From: Trogon surrucura
Taxonomy: Eukaryota > Chordata > Aves > Trogoniformes > Trogonidae
Reading direction: 5' to 3'
DNA length: 64,000 bases
Assembly: GCA_020746105.1 (NCBI GenBank)
Contig: CM036628.1
Location: 4,536,001 to 4,600,000, forward strand
The notes beneath the pieces are model-generated. The model saw nothing but the letters and a program-made list of their open reading frames with translations, did no database searches and was not told the DNA's origin. Numbering within the stretch: position 1 is the first letter of the stretch; each line of letters starts with the position of its first letter. Of this stretch, positions 37,480 to 51,942 are shown piece by piece. The position numbers and the translations under genes are program-made.

Positions 37480-40400
37480 ATTGCAATTTGGGTCTAGGGA
37501 ATTCTTTGTTTTATGGTGAAGCATATTCTCATTCCTTATTCTAAACTGACCTTAAAGCACTCATTAATATCATTGTCAGATTAGTCTACTTACGAGATAA
37601 AAGAAATGCCGGAGTGTGAAAGAACTCGGTTAAGTAAGTGGTGGTCTTAGCAAGCAGACTGAATATCCATATAAAATAAATCCATCCAGGGTTTTGGTTG
37701 ATTCTATTAAAAGCTAGTTTGTTGCTAATACTTCATTTTCTTGGACAACTTTCTTACTCGTATCCTCTGAAATGTGTTCTTTCTGTTGATAAAGTATTGT
37801 CATTGTTGGCAGCATTTCATCATCTTTCATAACTGGTATATTCCTCTGAAATAAGAAGAAAATAAAAGCAATCATTAATATTATACATTTAACTTTCTAT
37901 TCTTCTTGGTTTTTCTCTTTACCTGCGCCTGCCTCACAATACACGTTTGCTTGTGTTTGGATTTCAAATTCAAATCTCTTTCTCCCAATACAATCTCACA
38001 AAAGCGATGCTGGCTCAATGTATGCATTGTGTATTCGTGTCAGTATGTGTATGTCTCTCGTTGTATTTAGCATTTCCTTTATAGTAACGGAAGTGTTACT
38101 ATGAACAACAAAGATGTAAACTGGCTTTGTAAGACTGTATCCTCAGGATAAACAGTCCAGTAGTTTACTCTCTGTGATTCTGCTGCAAATGATTGCTTTG
38201 AATTTAAATATTTTTACTCCTGCAACAAAAAAGGCATGCGAGTAGACTCCGTCTTGTGTTGCCCCTGATAGGAAGATCCAGCGGTTAGTTCAGTTATGCT
38301 AGTGAAAGTCCATCAAACAACTGAAGCTGTCATTGCTTATTATGGTCAAACAAGCTTGTTTATGGTATGTCTCCAAACCATAAAAGCAATTTTAGGTGTT
38401 TATTTCATTATAAACTATTACCAAGTTGCCTAAGGTTAGCTTTTGCATTTCTTCTTTTTTCTTTTAACTAAGTGAATCACAGTTAGCCTAATAAGTATAA
38501 GTAATATTCAGAAATCTAATTTCAACCAAATCATTATGATAATCTGCTAGCTCATTGGATCAGCAGATATCTATTTTTATTTTCATATATAAAGATTCAG
38601 AGTTTGCAACTTCTGTTTTTTTTTTCCTGGCTGGCTTTTAATCACTCGGGTATACTGACTTTGCATGAAATAGTATGTATTAACTTAAAGTTAATAAATA
38701 TGTAAGCAAAACTAAAACTTGTGTAGTCTGAGGGGGGTGAGATGTGAAATTTCCTTTATAATATAATAGCTGTGTACTAAAATAAAATGAAGGACCTAAA
38801 GAAGTCCCGTATTAAAGACTCCCCTGAGGACTGACACCCCACAGTGTTACAGAGATGCATGATCTCACCATGGCACTGAGGAAAAGCCAAATACCTGTGA
38901 GAATCCCTGAATTTTATTTGTGTCAGATGAGGGAGGATAAGAGCAAGGTAAAGAATTGCCATTTCCTTACTAGTCCTTCTCCTGGCTCCTGCTGTGGAGG
39001 GCATCTGACGCTGGGAGGTCTGTGGGGAGGATGTTGAGTTGCCACCCCCTTGGGCTGCCCTAGTGTAGCTGCACCAGCTACGGTCCTGTCCCAGTGTCCT
39101 CAGCAGTTGTGCCAGAACCAAAAGGCTGCTTTTATACTGGTTTAGTAGTGCCTCAGCTACTCCACTTGGGGCAGAGCTGTGCTTTATGTGCCCACGAATA
39201 CCAACAGGTTATTTCAGGGTCAAGAATCCTGCCAAAGGCCACCCAGTGACTACATACATAATCATGTGGTTGACAGCATGTGGTTGACAAATCATGTCAG
39301 TCACTTCAGCTGCATGGGTGCTATTTCAGGTGTTGGTTTGCCTGATATATTGCTGAGCTGTAAATAAAACATTATTCTGATTCCTGAGCACACTAAATTT
39401 TTATATAAATGTTTCCCTTGGCTCTCACTTCTCCATAAAAATTCCAGGTATGCTGACTTTGGGTCACAAACCACTTTCTTCCAGATTGTCAGTTATCTGT
39501 TTTTTAAACCTTTTTTTTTTCCACTACTGTTTTCAATTATAGACCTGTTGGTAACCTTTCATTTATCTCAAAGATTTTGAACATCCCTTTGCGTTGTAGC
39601 TCTCACATTTGATAAACTCTTACCTTCTTAAGAGTTTGTCCAGTTTTGAGCATGAGCGTTCTGATTGCTCTATTAACTGGCAAATTTCTTCCAAAGGTGT
39701 TCTGATTCATGGAATACTTGGGATTATTTTTTCTGATTTTGGTGCTGTAAATTCACATTATTACATGTGTAAGTATGTATTTTGGCAAAAGACAAAAGGA
39801 TGCTCATAGATCATTCTGCATTCTCATTCTATTTGATGATTTACTTCCTATATTGAAGTTGCTGGTTTAGTGCTTAGTTAAATCATTAAACTACGTAATA
39901 TTTGGCACAAGTTTCTCTTTTTGATTCAGCCATTTTTATAGGATTTAGGAAAAATGTAAATGTTGTGTAGAGTGTTTTTGCTTCTGAAGTCAGTTAAGAG
40001 ATTCTGTCCCTACCAGGGAATTCTGGAGAAAGGAGGTTTACAACATGTAGAAAAAGAATATCTGTCAAACAGGTCATAATCTCAGGTACTCTAAACAGTA
40101 TTTGTACTTCTGTGGATAGATTTTCATTGATATTAGATAAAAAATGGGTACTGATGCTTCTAGAGGTATCTGTTGACTTTAGAACCACCAAGTTTTCTAG
40201 AACATTTGTGTTCATGTGCATACACACAGAGAGAGACATAATTTAGTATTTTACCTTTTATTTGATGAATGTGCTTATTTCCAAGACTCAAGACTAAAAT
40301 AGCCTTGAAAAGGAATACAGAGAGGGTTTATATGTAGGCATTTTTCTGCCAGCATGATGCTGTTTCTTGCCATGATTTTCCTCCACCACTTTCAAAGCTA

Positions 40401-40721
40401 CTCTGATTTTTAACCTTATTTTGTATGGAGACTGCCAACATTTTTTATTCCACTATTCCTCATGTGTTGCTTAACAGACTGGAAATATGCTAGAATATAT
40501 CTTCCTAGTATAAGAAGTAGTTGAATGTGGAATAAATATGGCAGTAGGAATTACCTCTTAAGGTTCATTTTTCCACAGAGTGCTTCCAAAAAAGTAATGC
40601 AATTAGATAATTTTATTTGCATTAATCCACTGCATTAATAAATAATGTATTGTAAATAATTAAGGATACCATAGGATTATCCTTCTTTGAGATGTACAGG
40701 TAGTTTTTCTATAGGATTGCA
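37480..40721. other. Unique non-coding DNA
   Basis: No coding exon recognised. 38777-39121 is a GC-richer pocket with a 114-codon - frame rich in Ser, Gln and Arg, unrecognised. A 14-bp near-tandem duplication (catgtggttgaca twice) lies at 39263-39289. Confidence 0.5.
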
Positions 40722-41028
40722 AATCTTACAAGGTGAGGCTGAGGGAACCAGAGTTCTTTGACCTGGAGAAGAGGAGGCTGAGGGGAGACTTTATGGCTCT
40801 CTGCAAATGCCTTAAAGGAGATAGTAGCGAGGTGAGATTCAGTCTAAGTTGCAAGTGATAGGACAAGAAATTCTTGTCTAGCCTCTTGTCTCAAGTTATG
40901 CCGGGGGAGGTTTAGACTGAAAAGATACCCAGATGTGGTGATATAGTTGAGTGGTGGAACTGGCAGTGCTGGGTTAACAGTTACGCTTGAGGATCCTGAA
41001 GGTCTTTTTCGACCCAAACCATTCTATG
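40722..41028 (+). mobile_element. CR1 LINE, decayed 3' fragment
   Basis: The segment follows the CR1 3' region in order. It starts with 'aggtgaggctgagggaac', then 'gacctggagaagaggaggctgagggg', which encodes the LEKRRLRG stretch of ORF2. A diverged C-terminal part comes next, then 'aaggtctttttcgacccaaacc' and a final ATTCTATG. Reading frames are broken by several small indels and substitutions, so this copy is older than those at 15.5 and 35.4 kb. It is 5'-truncated and has no function as an element. Confidence 0.9.
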
Positions 41029-44000
41029 TTTTGTTGAAAACAACTGTAGTTCAAACTTGTGTACTATAATACGTATTTTTGACAGAATAAATCTTTTTGG
41101 AAAAAAAAACAAATAGAAAGTCTCCTCTTCTAAAAGACACCTAATAATCTCCCAAGCAAGACTTTTCAGTAATGATTGAGTAAACAAGTATCCAGATGTT
41201 GTTGCCTTGAGATGGGATATTAGCTGTCATAATCATGTCAGAAAATACCATGACAGTTTCTTTCATAGCTTACATAAACAATAACAAAATCATAATGGAA
41301 ACCTGTGTTAGTGCAGGCTTTTCATCCTAGAGTGAATGCTGTTGCAGTATTTTATTGCTGTATGTTAAAAGAAACAGAAGCTAATTCCATCCTGCTTCCA
41401 CCAAATGATTTTTGGAAAGATTCCTACCTCAATTTACCTTTTTATTACAGATTTTTTTTAATTTCTAGATTTTATTTATTCTTCTTTTAGGAAATAGCTT
41501 CCATTTATGGTGTGTGGGTGTTGCTTGAACTGTGATGGTCAGAGAAAAAGCCTTTTTGCTTACAGAGTGAAATCATATGCTTGAACTAGTATTGAGCAAT
41601 AATTCCTTGAGATTTGGTCACCTTTTTGGTCAGCCTTTTTCCTCATTAGATTTATTAATCAGGGGAAAAAAAAACGTTTAGGGTTCAGTTCCTCTAAAGA
41701 TATCCCTCGCTGCCCGTGACTTCTTGTTTTTCTCTAGTATGTTAGTGTCTCTTTCAATCACAGTTTTTATGGAGGATGCCTGTTGCCCAGATACCAAGTC
41801 TGCCAGTGCTTAAGTTAAATGATAGGGTGAGATTGTGCACGGGCTTGTAGGAATGCAGCTGTTCACACTTATTTACTGCAGTCTGGAGAGAAAATTGCTT
41901 CATAGATAAATTTTGCTAAGTACAAAATATACAGGATCAAAATACTCGCAAACAAGCTCCTAATGGCTTTCTTTGAAGTGAAACTGTCTGAATTCTTTAT
42001 TTTTAGTCTTATGGGGCATAATTGGCTTAGAGAAGTAATGCCACATCTACTCTCGTAATTAAAATAAGGTAACATTTTTAATATTAATAGTTTTCCTATT
42101 ATTACAACACCCTGTTTAAATAGGGTAGAAACCTCATTAAGATTTGTTTTTGCTTGATAACAATGCATGACTATAATTGACTTCTGTTTGATCCAGGATT
42201 TCTCTAAATTAAAAAGAACAAAGAGTATCAGATAAAAATTAAGTAGCACAGAAATGTATATTTCATAATCCTTTTTGAAGTGCAAATGTGTTACAAAATA
42301 TATTTCTTATATGTTCACGAGTTACATTTGATATTTATGAAGAATGCCTGTCACTGCTTTCAATTAAAAGTTCACTTATCAAGGATAACCTCTGTGTTTT
42401 TCATATCATAGTTGATAAATCTAATCCTTTCATTAAGATGAATGAAGCCTTCCCTAAAAACTGTAACAGTGCCAGATGGTGTCTAGGAGAACTTAGTGCT
42501 TTTGACAGTTTTAGTTATTGACTGTATAGACGTACAATAGAAATTAGTAGCAAAAGAGGAAAAAATTAATTCAATTTGCTCTTTCCCTTCCTCCAAATAC
42601 ATTTTATTTGTTGCATGGATCTGAGGAAAGAGTAAATTAAAAGAGTCCCTGTCTTCCTCCCTCCAATAAAGTCATTGAGCAATTTCAACAGCAATAGTTT
42701 CCTGGTTTGCTCAAAATGTTTGAGACCTCTCTAATTTAATTTTCATGTGGTAAAAAAGAAAACACTTCATTCTCCCTCTGCTGAAATACGTAGCTTGAGT
42801 AGCATTTTAATCTTTTCCAATTTTAATCTTTTGGCCTACGTTTCTGTGCCTATTGGAAATCACAAGTTGTGGACAACCATCTGAAGTCGTAGTACCTGTT
42901 TCTTGTCTTTGTCACAGAGGATCTGAGCAACAGGTATGTTTGTAGTCTCTGGAGGGGTAACACTGTCTGATTGGTGTGTGTTCTGCAGTTGTAAGTGAAA
43001 ATCCAGAAGAGATGAGTTTGATTTGACATTTCTGGCTACATCTAAAAGCATCAGCCAGGGAATTCATATTGTAGAGAAGAGCCTGTGGGAATGTAAGGTT
43101 GGTGGTAGAAAGCAAAAAATAACAGGTAGTTTGTAGTCTGTCATACATCTATTAACCCAGGTGGATGTACTTCCAGCTTGAGAATTCATGTCAAAGCAGA
43201 CAGAAGGTATCACGTGGCAAATATTGTCAGATCCACAGCTCTCCAATTTTCTCATTTTTACAAGAATCTCATCCAGGAGATAACTTATAATATTTATATA
43301 GCAGAGCAAAGATGGATAAAGCCAGACTACTATAAAAAAAAGTGAAGGTTTAACAGAATAGCTGTTGGCCTTACTGCAGTGCTTTATACATCCAAGTCCT
43401 TATTTTCTCTTTATTTTTTCTGGAAATGTTCCCCACTCATTACTTTGGTTCTTATCCCTTGAAGCTTCCAGCAGGGCTTCGCAGCTTGTCCAAACTGCTC
43501 ATGTTAACATTGTGATGCAACTGGTCAGTCCCAGCCTAGTTTGGCTTCTGTTTTCATTTGTGTAAGCAAATTTATTTTGCTACTTTTGCATGAAAGATGC
43601 ATGTTTTCCGCTACTGGAATTTCTTTGATCCGCATGCACTTCCTCTTTTTACAGATACCATGAAATTGTTGTAGTTCTCCACAATTTCAAAATGTATTTT
43701 CCCCATCAAAATCATGAGGCTGCTTTTCCCTCTGTAATACTGGTTCTATCTATATGAAGCTCTCTTTTTATAGAAGGTTTAGTATGAAAATGCAAACTCT
43801 ACTTTGTGGCCATTCTCCAACACCCTCCCCTGAAACTATGATCTTTTTGAAGGTTTGGGAAGTGGCAAAATACACACAGATGTGTTTTAGCAGCTTAAAA
43901 ACAACATTTGCTTCTCAGTCAGCAATTTCACATTGATTAGATAGTAGATTTTCTAGATTAACTCCTGACCACTAAAGCACTTTTGTTCTCTCCCATGCTG

Positions 44001-45637
44001 TTGGGAGATTTATTGATTTAATTGAAGGGGTTCTTACTAGAGTTTTTAAGCTGTATGTAAGTCTTTCTCCTTAAGTTGCTCATTTTACTCATTTTTATCA
44101 TCCTCTGGGCTGTGTCTTTCTGAAGAGGTTGTGAGCTAAAAAAACCCTGCACTTCAAGATATTATTTCTGATTAACTTGACTCTAATTTACCTTTAACAA
44201 TAGATCAATTTGACCTATGCCTATGATACACAGGGAATTTCCGTGGGGATGTATACGGATTAGTCACAAGAATATGAAGGTAATTTCATTTAAAGGAAAC
44301 AAATAGGTAATTTTGACAATGCAATGGCATCTTTGTGTCGGATTTACTTGGTAGTTTAGTATAATTGAGATTTTATATTTTTTTTCTCCTGTCAGCTATT
44401 TCTGCAAATTATTAAACAAGTTAATAAAAATGATGAAATATCTTTATATTGCACTAATATAAAGCTCTGTCCTTGCTCTACTTTCTTCTATGGCAGCAGT
44501 AGCAGTGGCATAGTTAAACAAGAGTGGCTTTGTGTTAGGCCAGACAGTGGAATTGTTCGAAAGTTTTCTGCTGTTCTTCAAAGTGATACTTCAAGTTATG
44601 TGAAGGTTTTGAAATGGGAATGCAGAATGTAGAGCAGCGGCCAAGAACTTACAGCAAAACACAAGATACAGTTTGCTAAATGTTCTGCCCAATATTTGAA
44701 ATAATACAAATTTTGAGACTCCACATTTTGGTTCTTATTGTGGAAGTGTTTTAGCAATTTGTGAAATTGCTAACTGCAAAGATGAATAATGGCATATGGG
44801 TACATGCACATACAGACAACACCCATGCACTGCATATGCAGTATAACACAATTTTTATCATCTCCATTACATTAACATTGCAGAGACACCAAAGCTTGCT
44901 CTGCTGCCAAGAGAGTTTACACAGTTTTATTGAAATTAACAGAAATTATATGTCTGAAGCTTTAAGATTTAAGCTATTAAGAAATCACTGAGTTTTTCTG
45001 CATCAGATGTGGTTTCTTCTTCATGGTCCAAAGAAGTGAAAAGAGGACAATGTGGATTATCATTATTAGAACAGTATTTTTCTCCTTACAGCTATGGCTC
45101 AGTACATCTGTCCAGTTTTATTTCAAAACTGCAAAAATGTGGGTTTTTTTTTTCAAAATCTAGTCCCCTTTTCCCTCAACTGAAAGTAAAGCAAGGCAAA
45201 CCAGTTTTCTAATGAAACGGAGTAGCTGAAGGCAATAATTGGCTCTGACAGCTGCAAACCTCCTGGATAAATACAAATGGAAATTTCTGTGTAGCACTTT
45301 TTTTTTTTAAATCCCACTGCTAAAAAAATAAATAAAAGGTGCTCTATCATGTAAATGTATGTTATTGATATACCTGAAGAAAAGAGCAGAAGTGATTCAG
45401 TGGGAAAATATATTTACTGCTAGAAACTTTCATCAAAGGAAAATTGAAGTATAGAGAAATACATCAAAGTCGCCAACCTGTAACGACAATGAAATCACAC
45501 AATATTGATTTCTAATGCTCTGCCAGAGAGCTTCTGGTGAATCCCTATGATGACATTTCAAACACTTCCATTGCTATCTCTTTGCCTCAGTCAGGTGCTG
45601 CTGGTTCCCCTGCAGAGCTGGAGTGTGTGGCTGTGCT

Positions 45638-45655
45638 AACCCGTGGTCACGGGTT
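45638..45655. repeat. 18-bp inverted repeat with CpG-containing arms
   Basis: aacccgtg and cacgggtt are perfect 8-bp arms around a 2-bp spacer (gt). The surrounding 60 bp is GC-richer than the region. It could be a dimeric protein-binding site or chance. Confidence 0.8.
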
Positions 45656-48600
45656 GTAGGTTAAATCACCAGTGAAACTGAGACACTCGGAGTATCTGCT
45701 GGATAAGCACCTAACCTGTTTTTTTCAGATCCAGGAAAAGGGTTGAAAGGAAGGTGAAGACAGAATGATCTGTCACAGATTCACTGTACCTTATGTAACA
45801 GGACTCGCAAAGTTAAATTATTTGGCTGTGACACAGCATGAATTTACATTAATTTAGAGTCCTCTGAATCCATCTAGGGTTTTTTTTGGGTGCATGTGTG
45901 AAGTGCCTTAGTGGCCTTGTTAGGGAATTTGGGAAAAAATTATTTATTTTAAAAAACCCAAACCTGCTGTAGACTTTTTCCAGTGCAAAATTGTTCACAA
46001 TATAAAGAAAATTCTTATTTATATAAGAATGAATTTAACAGATAGTACAGAATGTTCATATAACCCAGAATTATCTAGAATACTGTCAGTACTGTGATAC
46101 ATAGGCAAAAGTACGTGCATGTATTGACACTCTCCCACACTACTTTTCCAGACTCTATGTGTGCCTCAGATCTTGCTGACCTATAAACGATGTGATTAGA
46201 AACTATAGATTTTTTTTCTATGAATTTTTTCAATTGGTTCTTGAAGGTGAGTGAACGTTTAGCTTCAACATTCTGCAGCAGAGTATTTCAAGGCTTAAAT
46301 GTTTATGACTGGCAGAATTATTCATATTTTTTTTCGTATTTGCCTGGCCCTTCATGGCATTTCTTAGGTACTGCGATAGAGATGGGTTTAAGTGGGAGGG
46401 TACACACTGTAGCTATAGTTTATTTTTCTAAGTTACTTTAGATTGGTGGGTAGATACTGTCTGGCTGTGTCATTTTGTTACTGTTATGTTTTCTAAGCTC
46501 TTCACATTGAAGGATTTACCTCAAATAGAAATATTAGTGTTTTACCTTCAAATAGCATTGTTGCTATGAGTACCTTCCCAGATCTTCACAGTGAACATGG
46601 CTGTGTCTTTCATAACCCCTGGCAGGTTTCCTAATAATGTATTTTTTAAAAGCTTTATGTTTAGTTTTCACGCCTTCTCCAAACTCTGTTTATCTTATCG
46701 TGATTTTTACATATAACTTGCTAGGATTTTTCTTGTATGGAGAAGACTTCAGTTTTTCACAGGGTCTTCATTACTTTGGAAAAACATCTCGTACCATGGT
46801 GATTAATGTCAGGGTTTGTTTTTTTTTCCCTCAGTTTCTTTTAATAACTGGTAATGTCCTGATGCCTGCAAAAGGGAAGTAAAAAGCAATTATTAATGTT
46901 GACTGTGAATCCTGCAAAAAAAAACATTCCTATTCCAAATATCATAGTTTTTTTTCTTGATGAGACACACTCTTGGTAGGTGTATAAACTTAAGTTCAGC
47001 TTCTAGTCTTATGATACAACCCTGTCCAACAAATTTGCTTTGCAGCTTAGTTGGACATAGAAGTGCATATGTAAAACCTAAAATTGTCAAGAAAAGCATA
47101 AATACCAATGGACGCTATCATGCAAAATGTATCCAGATAGAGCAACTTTAAAGAAGGTGAGAAGCCCATCAGAGTACACAAGAGACTTGGGAGAAGTGGT
47201 AAGATTTTTCTCTTTGTTTGCTAGGATAAATGAAGAAAACGCACAGCAGCACTATGTAACGATCTATAATCACTGTTGTAATGCCTGTCAACCTACCTGC
47301 ACTTTTCTGACAGTCGTTTAAGGTAGAGAGGGTAACCACATCTATTCTTTATTAGAAGTCTGCAAATGATTGGAAGTGGCATGTCTTACTGTTATAAAGG
47401 TTATTTCTGTATCTTGCAGTTATGAAATTACTGTTTTATTTGCATTTTCAATTTGCTATACTAATCATACTTTCATTTCAAATCTACCAGCTGCAATTTC
47501 TTTCTCTTATTGTAATGAGTGCTATTATCAGAATATTATGTCTTTAAGATGCCCTTTACTTTGGTTTGTTTTCCCCCTCATTTATTCATAGCTTTCCTCA
47601 TGTGAGTCTCTGGACTGCATTATACTTTCCTCCATTCTCCTCTTGTTTCTCAAGAGACATGTCTAGAAGAAGAAACATTTTAAAAGAAATCAATCCTTTT
47701 AAAAGAAAATAGTTCAGATTTTGACAAAGTGTTTTTTAGTTCACCTCTTTTTGGACCTAAATCTTACAGAAGGCATTTATGAGGGTGATATTTCAAATTA
47801 GTATTAAGGGATCCAAATAGGAGCAGTTTCCTGGTACCATATAGGTATAAATAGGTGTAAGACCAGTAACTACAAGCTAGTGGAACAACCTCTAGGAGCT
47901 GCCTGTCTGGATAACAATAATCTGGAAGCAGAAGAGAATGAAATATGTTCAACCATTTGACAACACTGTGCTGCGAGATACCAGAGCCCAAAGTTAAAAA
48001 GGAAGCTCAAAGCCTTGTAGGTCATTTCTTCATGGTTTCTGCCAGGGACAAGCCTGCAGAGAGTGAGGAGTCAATCTCTAAGCTCATGTCAGGCCATGCT
48101 TATAAGTGAATGAACAGTCTTTGGCTCACAGGAAAGTGTAAAATATATGGAAACTAACAGTTCATTTGTTATTTTAAATTGCTTTCTCCAGCTAATTTAT
48201 CAAAACCTCACAAAATCCACAACGTGGCTGCAAACAGTCAGTTTGTCATTATGGTCCTCATGTCAGGTTCTCAAAGGGATTCAAAGCAAGTGCTCAGGGC
48301 TCATTATAGCTTCATCCTCTGTGATTATTGTACTGATAATCCTATGGCCCTTTCCAGTCTTACAGATCGGATTCCACCCTGACTTACAAGGGGACAACAG
48401 GTCCAAATATTAGATATCTCTGGCATGGATTATCCTGCATTCCAGTTAGAGGTATGGTTAGAGAAGTGAAAACCAGAGTCTGTGAAGAAGCCAAGGCTCT
48501 GAAATTGCATTGGCAGGCTAGAAGAGAATTAAATATCTGGCTTTTGAATCAGAAGCAGCAGATCTGAGCTGGGTAGTTCAATGAGTTTATTTATCCCTTT

Positions 48601-49993
48601 GAGTAGAGACTGGCTTATTAGACTGCTTTGAGCAGAAACTGCCTTATCTTACCAGGGTTAGATGCCATTCTCTTGATTCAGTGGAGGAGAAATGTGCTAG
48701 TTTGAGGATACAAATCATTACACGAAGATTAAAGGATATGTTCTCAAAAAATAATGTAAAGGGTAGGGTTTGTGGTTTATTCTGTTGTATTTTTTTCAAT
48801 CAATCTCTTTAAATTTCAGAGAAAGACATCCTATCCTTTTACCTGCTAATATTCTCTACAAAAAATTTCACTGAACACTGTCCATAAAGGTTTGATGTTT
48901 GTCCTATGCTGTTCAGGCTGAATATTACAATAATGTGGGTATCTGAGGCTTCAATCCAGCAAACATTTGCACTTGCAGCTTGTTTTGCCAATTGACAGGG
49001 TCGAGAGAAAAGCCTACTTTTTTGTTGGTGTCGGTGTCCTATCTTACTGTCTGTTTCAAGGTATTGCAAAAAAAATAAGTCCATGCATTTAGTTAAAACA
49101 ATCGGCTGCTTATACTCTATACTTCTAAGCAGCAAAGAGAATAAGCAGGGTAATGCGCCTAATCATTACTACATAAGGTTAGTTATAGCAACCAAGATAG
49201 TTCACTAATTGCCCTAATACTTTGCCATCATCCAGATCTGCAGTTGCTGGGGAGCCCCTGCTGCAGCGAGGATTTGGAGAGCCTGCGCTGGCAATTGGGA
49301 GGTCCTACATAGTGTGTCCACTCATAGGTCAGGTCTCCAAATCTGCTGCAAGAGGGTCTAGTTTTTATACTATTGAATAAACAAGTTATGTAACTTAAAC
49401 ATGGGAACATCTGATATTAACCTCCCTGTTATATTCTACCCAAAGCCTGACCAGGGCTGATGGAGGAAACCAAAGGAGTTTGTCTACATTTGTCCAAGGG
49501 AGTCTCTTGATTTTGGTCCAAGGGAGTTCCTTTATTTATTTGGACTTTAATATATTTCACAGAAAAGACTTTGTAGGATGGCATCAGAATATTTATATAT
49601 ATACTTGCTAAAATAGATTAGTAATAAATGACATATGCAATTAGCACTATTTGTATTAGATATATTGGGTTGTGAGGCTCACCTGTAGGTCAACTTTAGT
49701 TCAGGACCTGCTGCTGAGGCCTCAGCACTTCACAATTAAAGTTACTTCCCTGTTGCTTGAGGCTGATGTCAGACATGCTGGTTGGATATATCACAGTCAA
49801 CAATGTTGATGCTTGGAACGCTTGGCACCATGCCACCCATCAGCTCTGAAGACAGAAATATATTTATAATGTAACCTTAATCTGGTTCCAGGTTATTTTA
49901 AACACATTTGTTTGGTTCCTTTGTTTTTAATTCATGTATCTTTGGAAGATGTGGTTTAGGGATCATGTTTGGCTATGCCACCAGGCTGTGGCA

Positions 49994-50013
49994 TATCTAT
50001 CTATAGATAGATA
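49994..50013. repeat. 20-bp perfect palindrome of TATC/GATA units
   Basis: TATC units on the left mirror GATA units on the right, giving a 20-bp perfect palindrome inside a short GATA tetranucleotide repeat that continues to about 50019. Confidence 0.9.
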
Positions 50014-51942
50014 GATATAGAGATGGCTGTAATTTTATACTCAAGAGCAGCATGTGTGACCATACATTTGTCATGTGAAGAATTGACATTTTTCGTTTGA
50101 ATTATTCCCTTTGAAAATTAGATTTGTTAAGCTTGATACACAGAAGGAAAGCCCTTTAAGGCACTTTTGCATTTGGTGCTGTTTTGTTGAACTGCAAGTT
50201 CTTTGTAGACTGAAGCCACGAGACAGAGGACAATTCTGGTTTCTACTCTGCACTATAAAACTTAGCAACTCTTTTGGATGGTGTGTTTATCAACAGGGTT
50301 ATTGCCGAATCCTTTTAACAACTTGTTTGAAGAGATCCTTGACAGCAAGAAAATCGTATACCATAGCAAAAAAAAAAAGCCTTAGATGATTTAATGTCAA
50401 AGACAGTATCCCACATATCCCACATATTTTTTGAAGGTGTCAGCAAGTAAGTGACTACAGGTTTCCAAAAGGTTGCTATATTCCATATTGAGCATTAAAG
50501 TGGATGCTAACCGACAGCAATGGTTCACCACGCTGTTCATCAAAAGGGATTATGCAAGGGAGTGACATCTTTAGTGCAGTCAGTGAAGTTTGTGAAAACA
50601 TTACCTTGAAGAAGCTGTTTTTCAGTGACCATTAGTGGTGCATCGAAAGTGGTTTGTGATTTGTTTTCGTTCAGGGAGTGAAGCATCCAGTGTCTGGGTT
50701 CAGTGACTCTTGCGAGGAAGCACTTTGTCTCAAAGTCAGCAGCAAGAGTTTGGAGAATGTCTTGGAAATAGTTGCCAAAACTGTAAATTGAACTGTGGTC
50801 TGAGTGCTGAACTGCTGCCAGTTCCAGGCACTACTTGATGAAGATCAGTCACAGTGCTTAGCTTTGCTATTATACAATGTCATGTGGCTTAGCAGGAACA
50901 GGATGGGTGTGTAACATGCCTTGATGAGACACGACCTTCTTTAAAATATAGGTTGGAAATCATTATTAACTGAAAAAATGGTTGGTTTTTGCCAGTCCCT
51001 GTTTTACCATAATGATATCATAATGTGTGAAGTCATCAGAAGTGTGAACTTTAGGAAAATACCCAGGGAGAGATTTCAATAATATCATGGATGCCATTCT
51101 TTAGAACCTTGAGAGCTCGTGATTAAATAACCTTTAACTTTGAGTTTTGTGTTTCTGGACTTTTATCAGAAAGTGTTAGAAATATTGAAGCCTGTTTTAA
51201 AGAAGAACTCTTATTTACAAGATTATATATTTTGTGATTTCTTTTGAAAGACTCAACATTTCTTGTAACATTTCAGTTTTCCTCAAACAGAACACATTCA
51301 TTCTTGAGGAAGAGCTAAATTTATGGAAGGAAGAAAACAATTCTGTATCCTAGATGTGCAGCTCAGGACAAATCAGAGTAAAAGGCAGACCCTCAGACCT
51401 TTCAGTTAAAGAAAATGTCTTTTGCTTCCTGTTCATGTGTTGTGAGGTGTTTTATGATTGACAGGCTGCAGTTCTTGGATTACCTTTGCTCTGTATACAT
51501 TTGTAACTGCTTTCCTCTGTGTTTAACTTCATCAAACTGAACTTTCAAGAGTCTGTCAACATCAAGTAGAGAATGATGTATATCAAAAATCACAGTATAC
51601 TTTTTTTCAAGCAAAGACCTCAGTGAAATACAAGCAGTATGAAGGGTGGTGACTGCTGAATGTGTCCTTGCCATTTTAATATGGTTACTCCAGTCGTTTC
51701 TCCAAACCACAGAAAAAAATTACTTAGAAAGTTTGCAACTGTAATGCTAAAGGTCATTTCATCTGGACAGGATGCAAACCCTAATTTCCAAATGACTTTT
51801 TTCTGCGCTACATACTCCCTAGTGTGTTAACTGGGCTTGAATTCAAATTAGTGCCATTACATGCACTTTCAAAATAGAAAATATTTTCAGATCTGCAAAT
51901 TGTGTTGGAGTTGTGAACCCAAATACTTAAGAATGGCTGAAT

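Larger units (their letters stand above)
41029..51942. other. Unique non-coding DNA, no recognised gene
   Basis: An AT-rich stretch of about 11 kb. The longest frame is 138 codons on the - strand (41869-42285), Leu/Ile/Phe-rich and unrecognised. The - strand of 42860-43309 carries three overlapping frames in different phases with no recognisable product. Points of structure are a palindrome at 45638-45655 and a GATA/TATC palindrome at 49994-50013. No CR1, LTR or RNA gene was recognised. Confidence 0.5.

Noticed and set aside
42860-43309. Three overlapping - frames
   Set aside because: Different phases and no recognisable product; considered as an RT-like relic but no RT motif was found.
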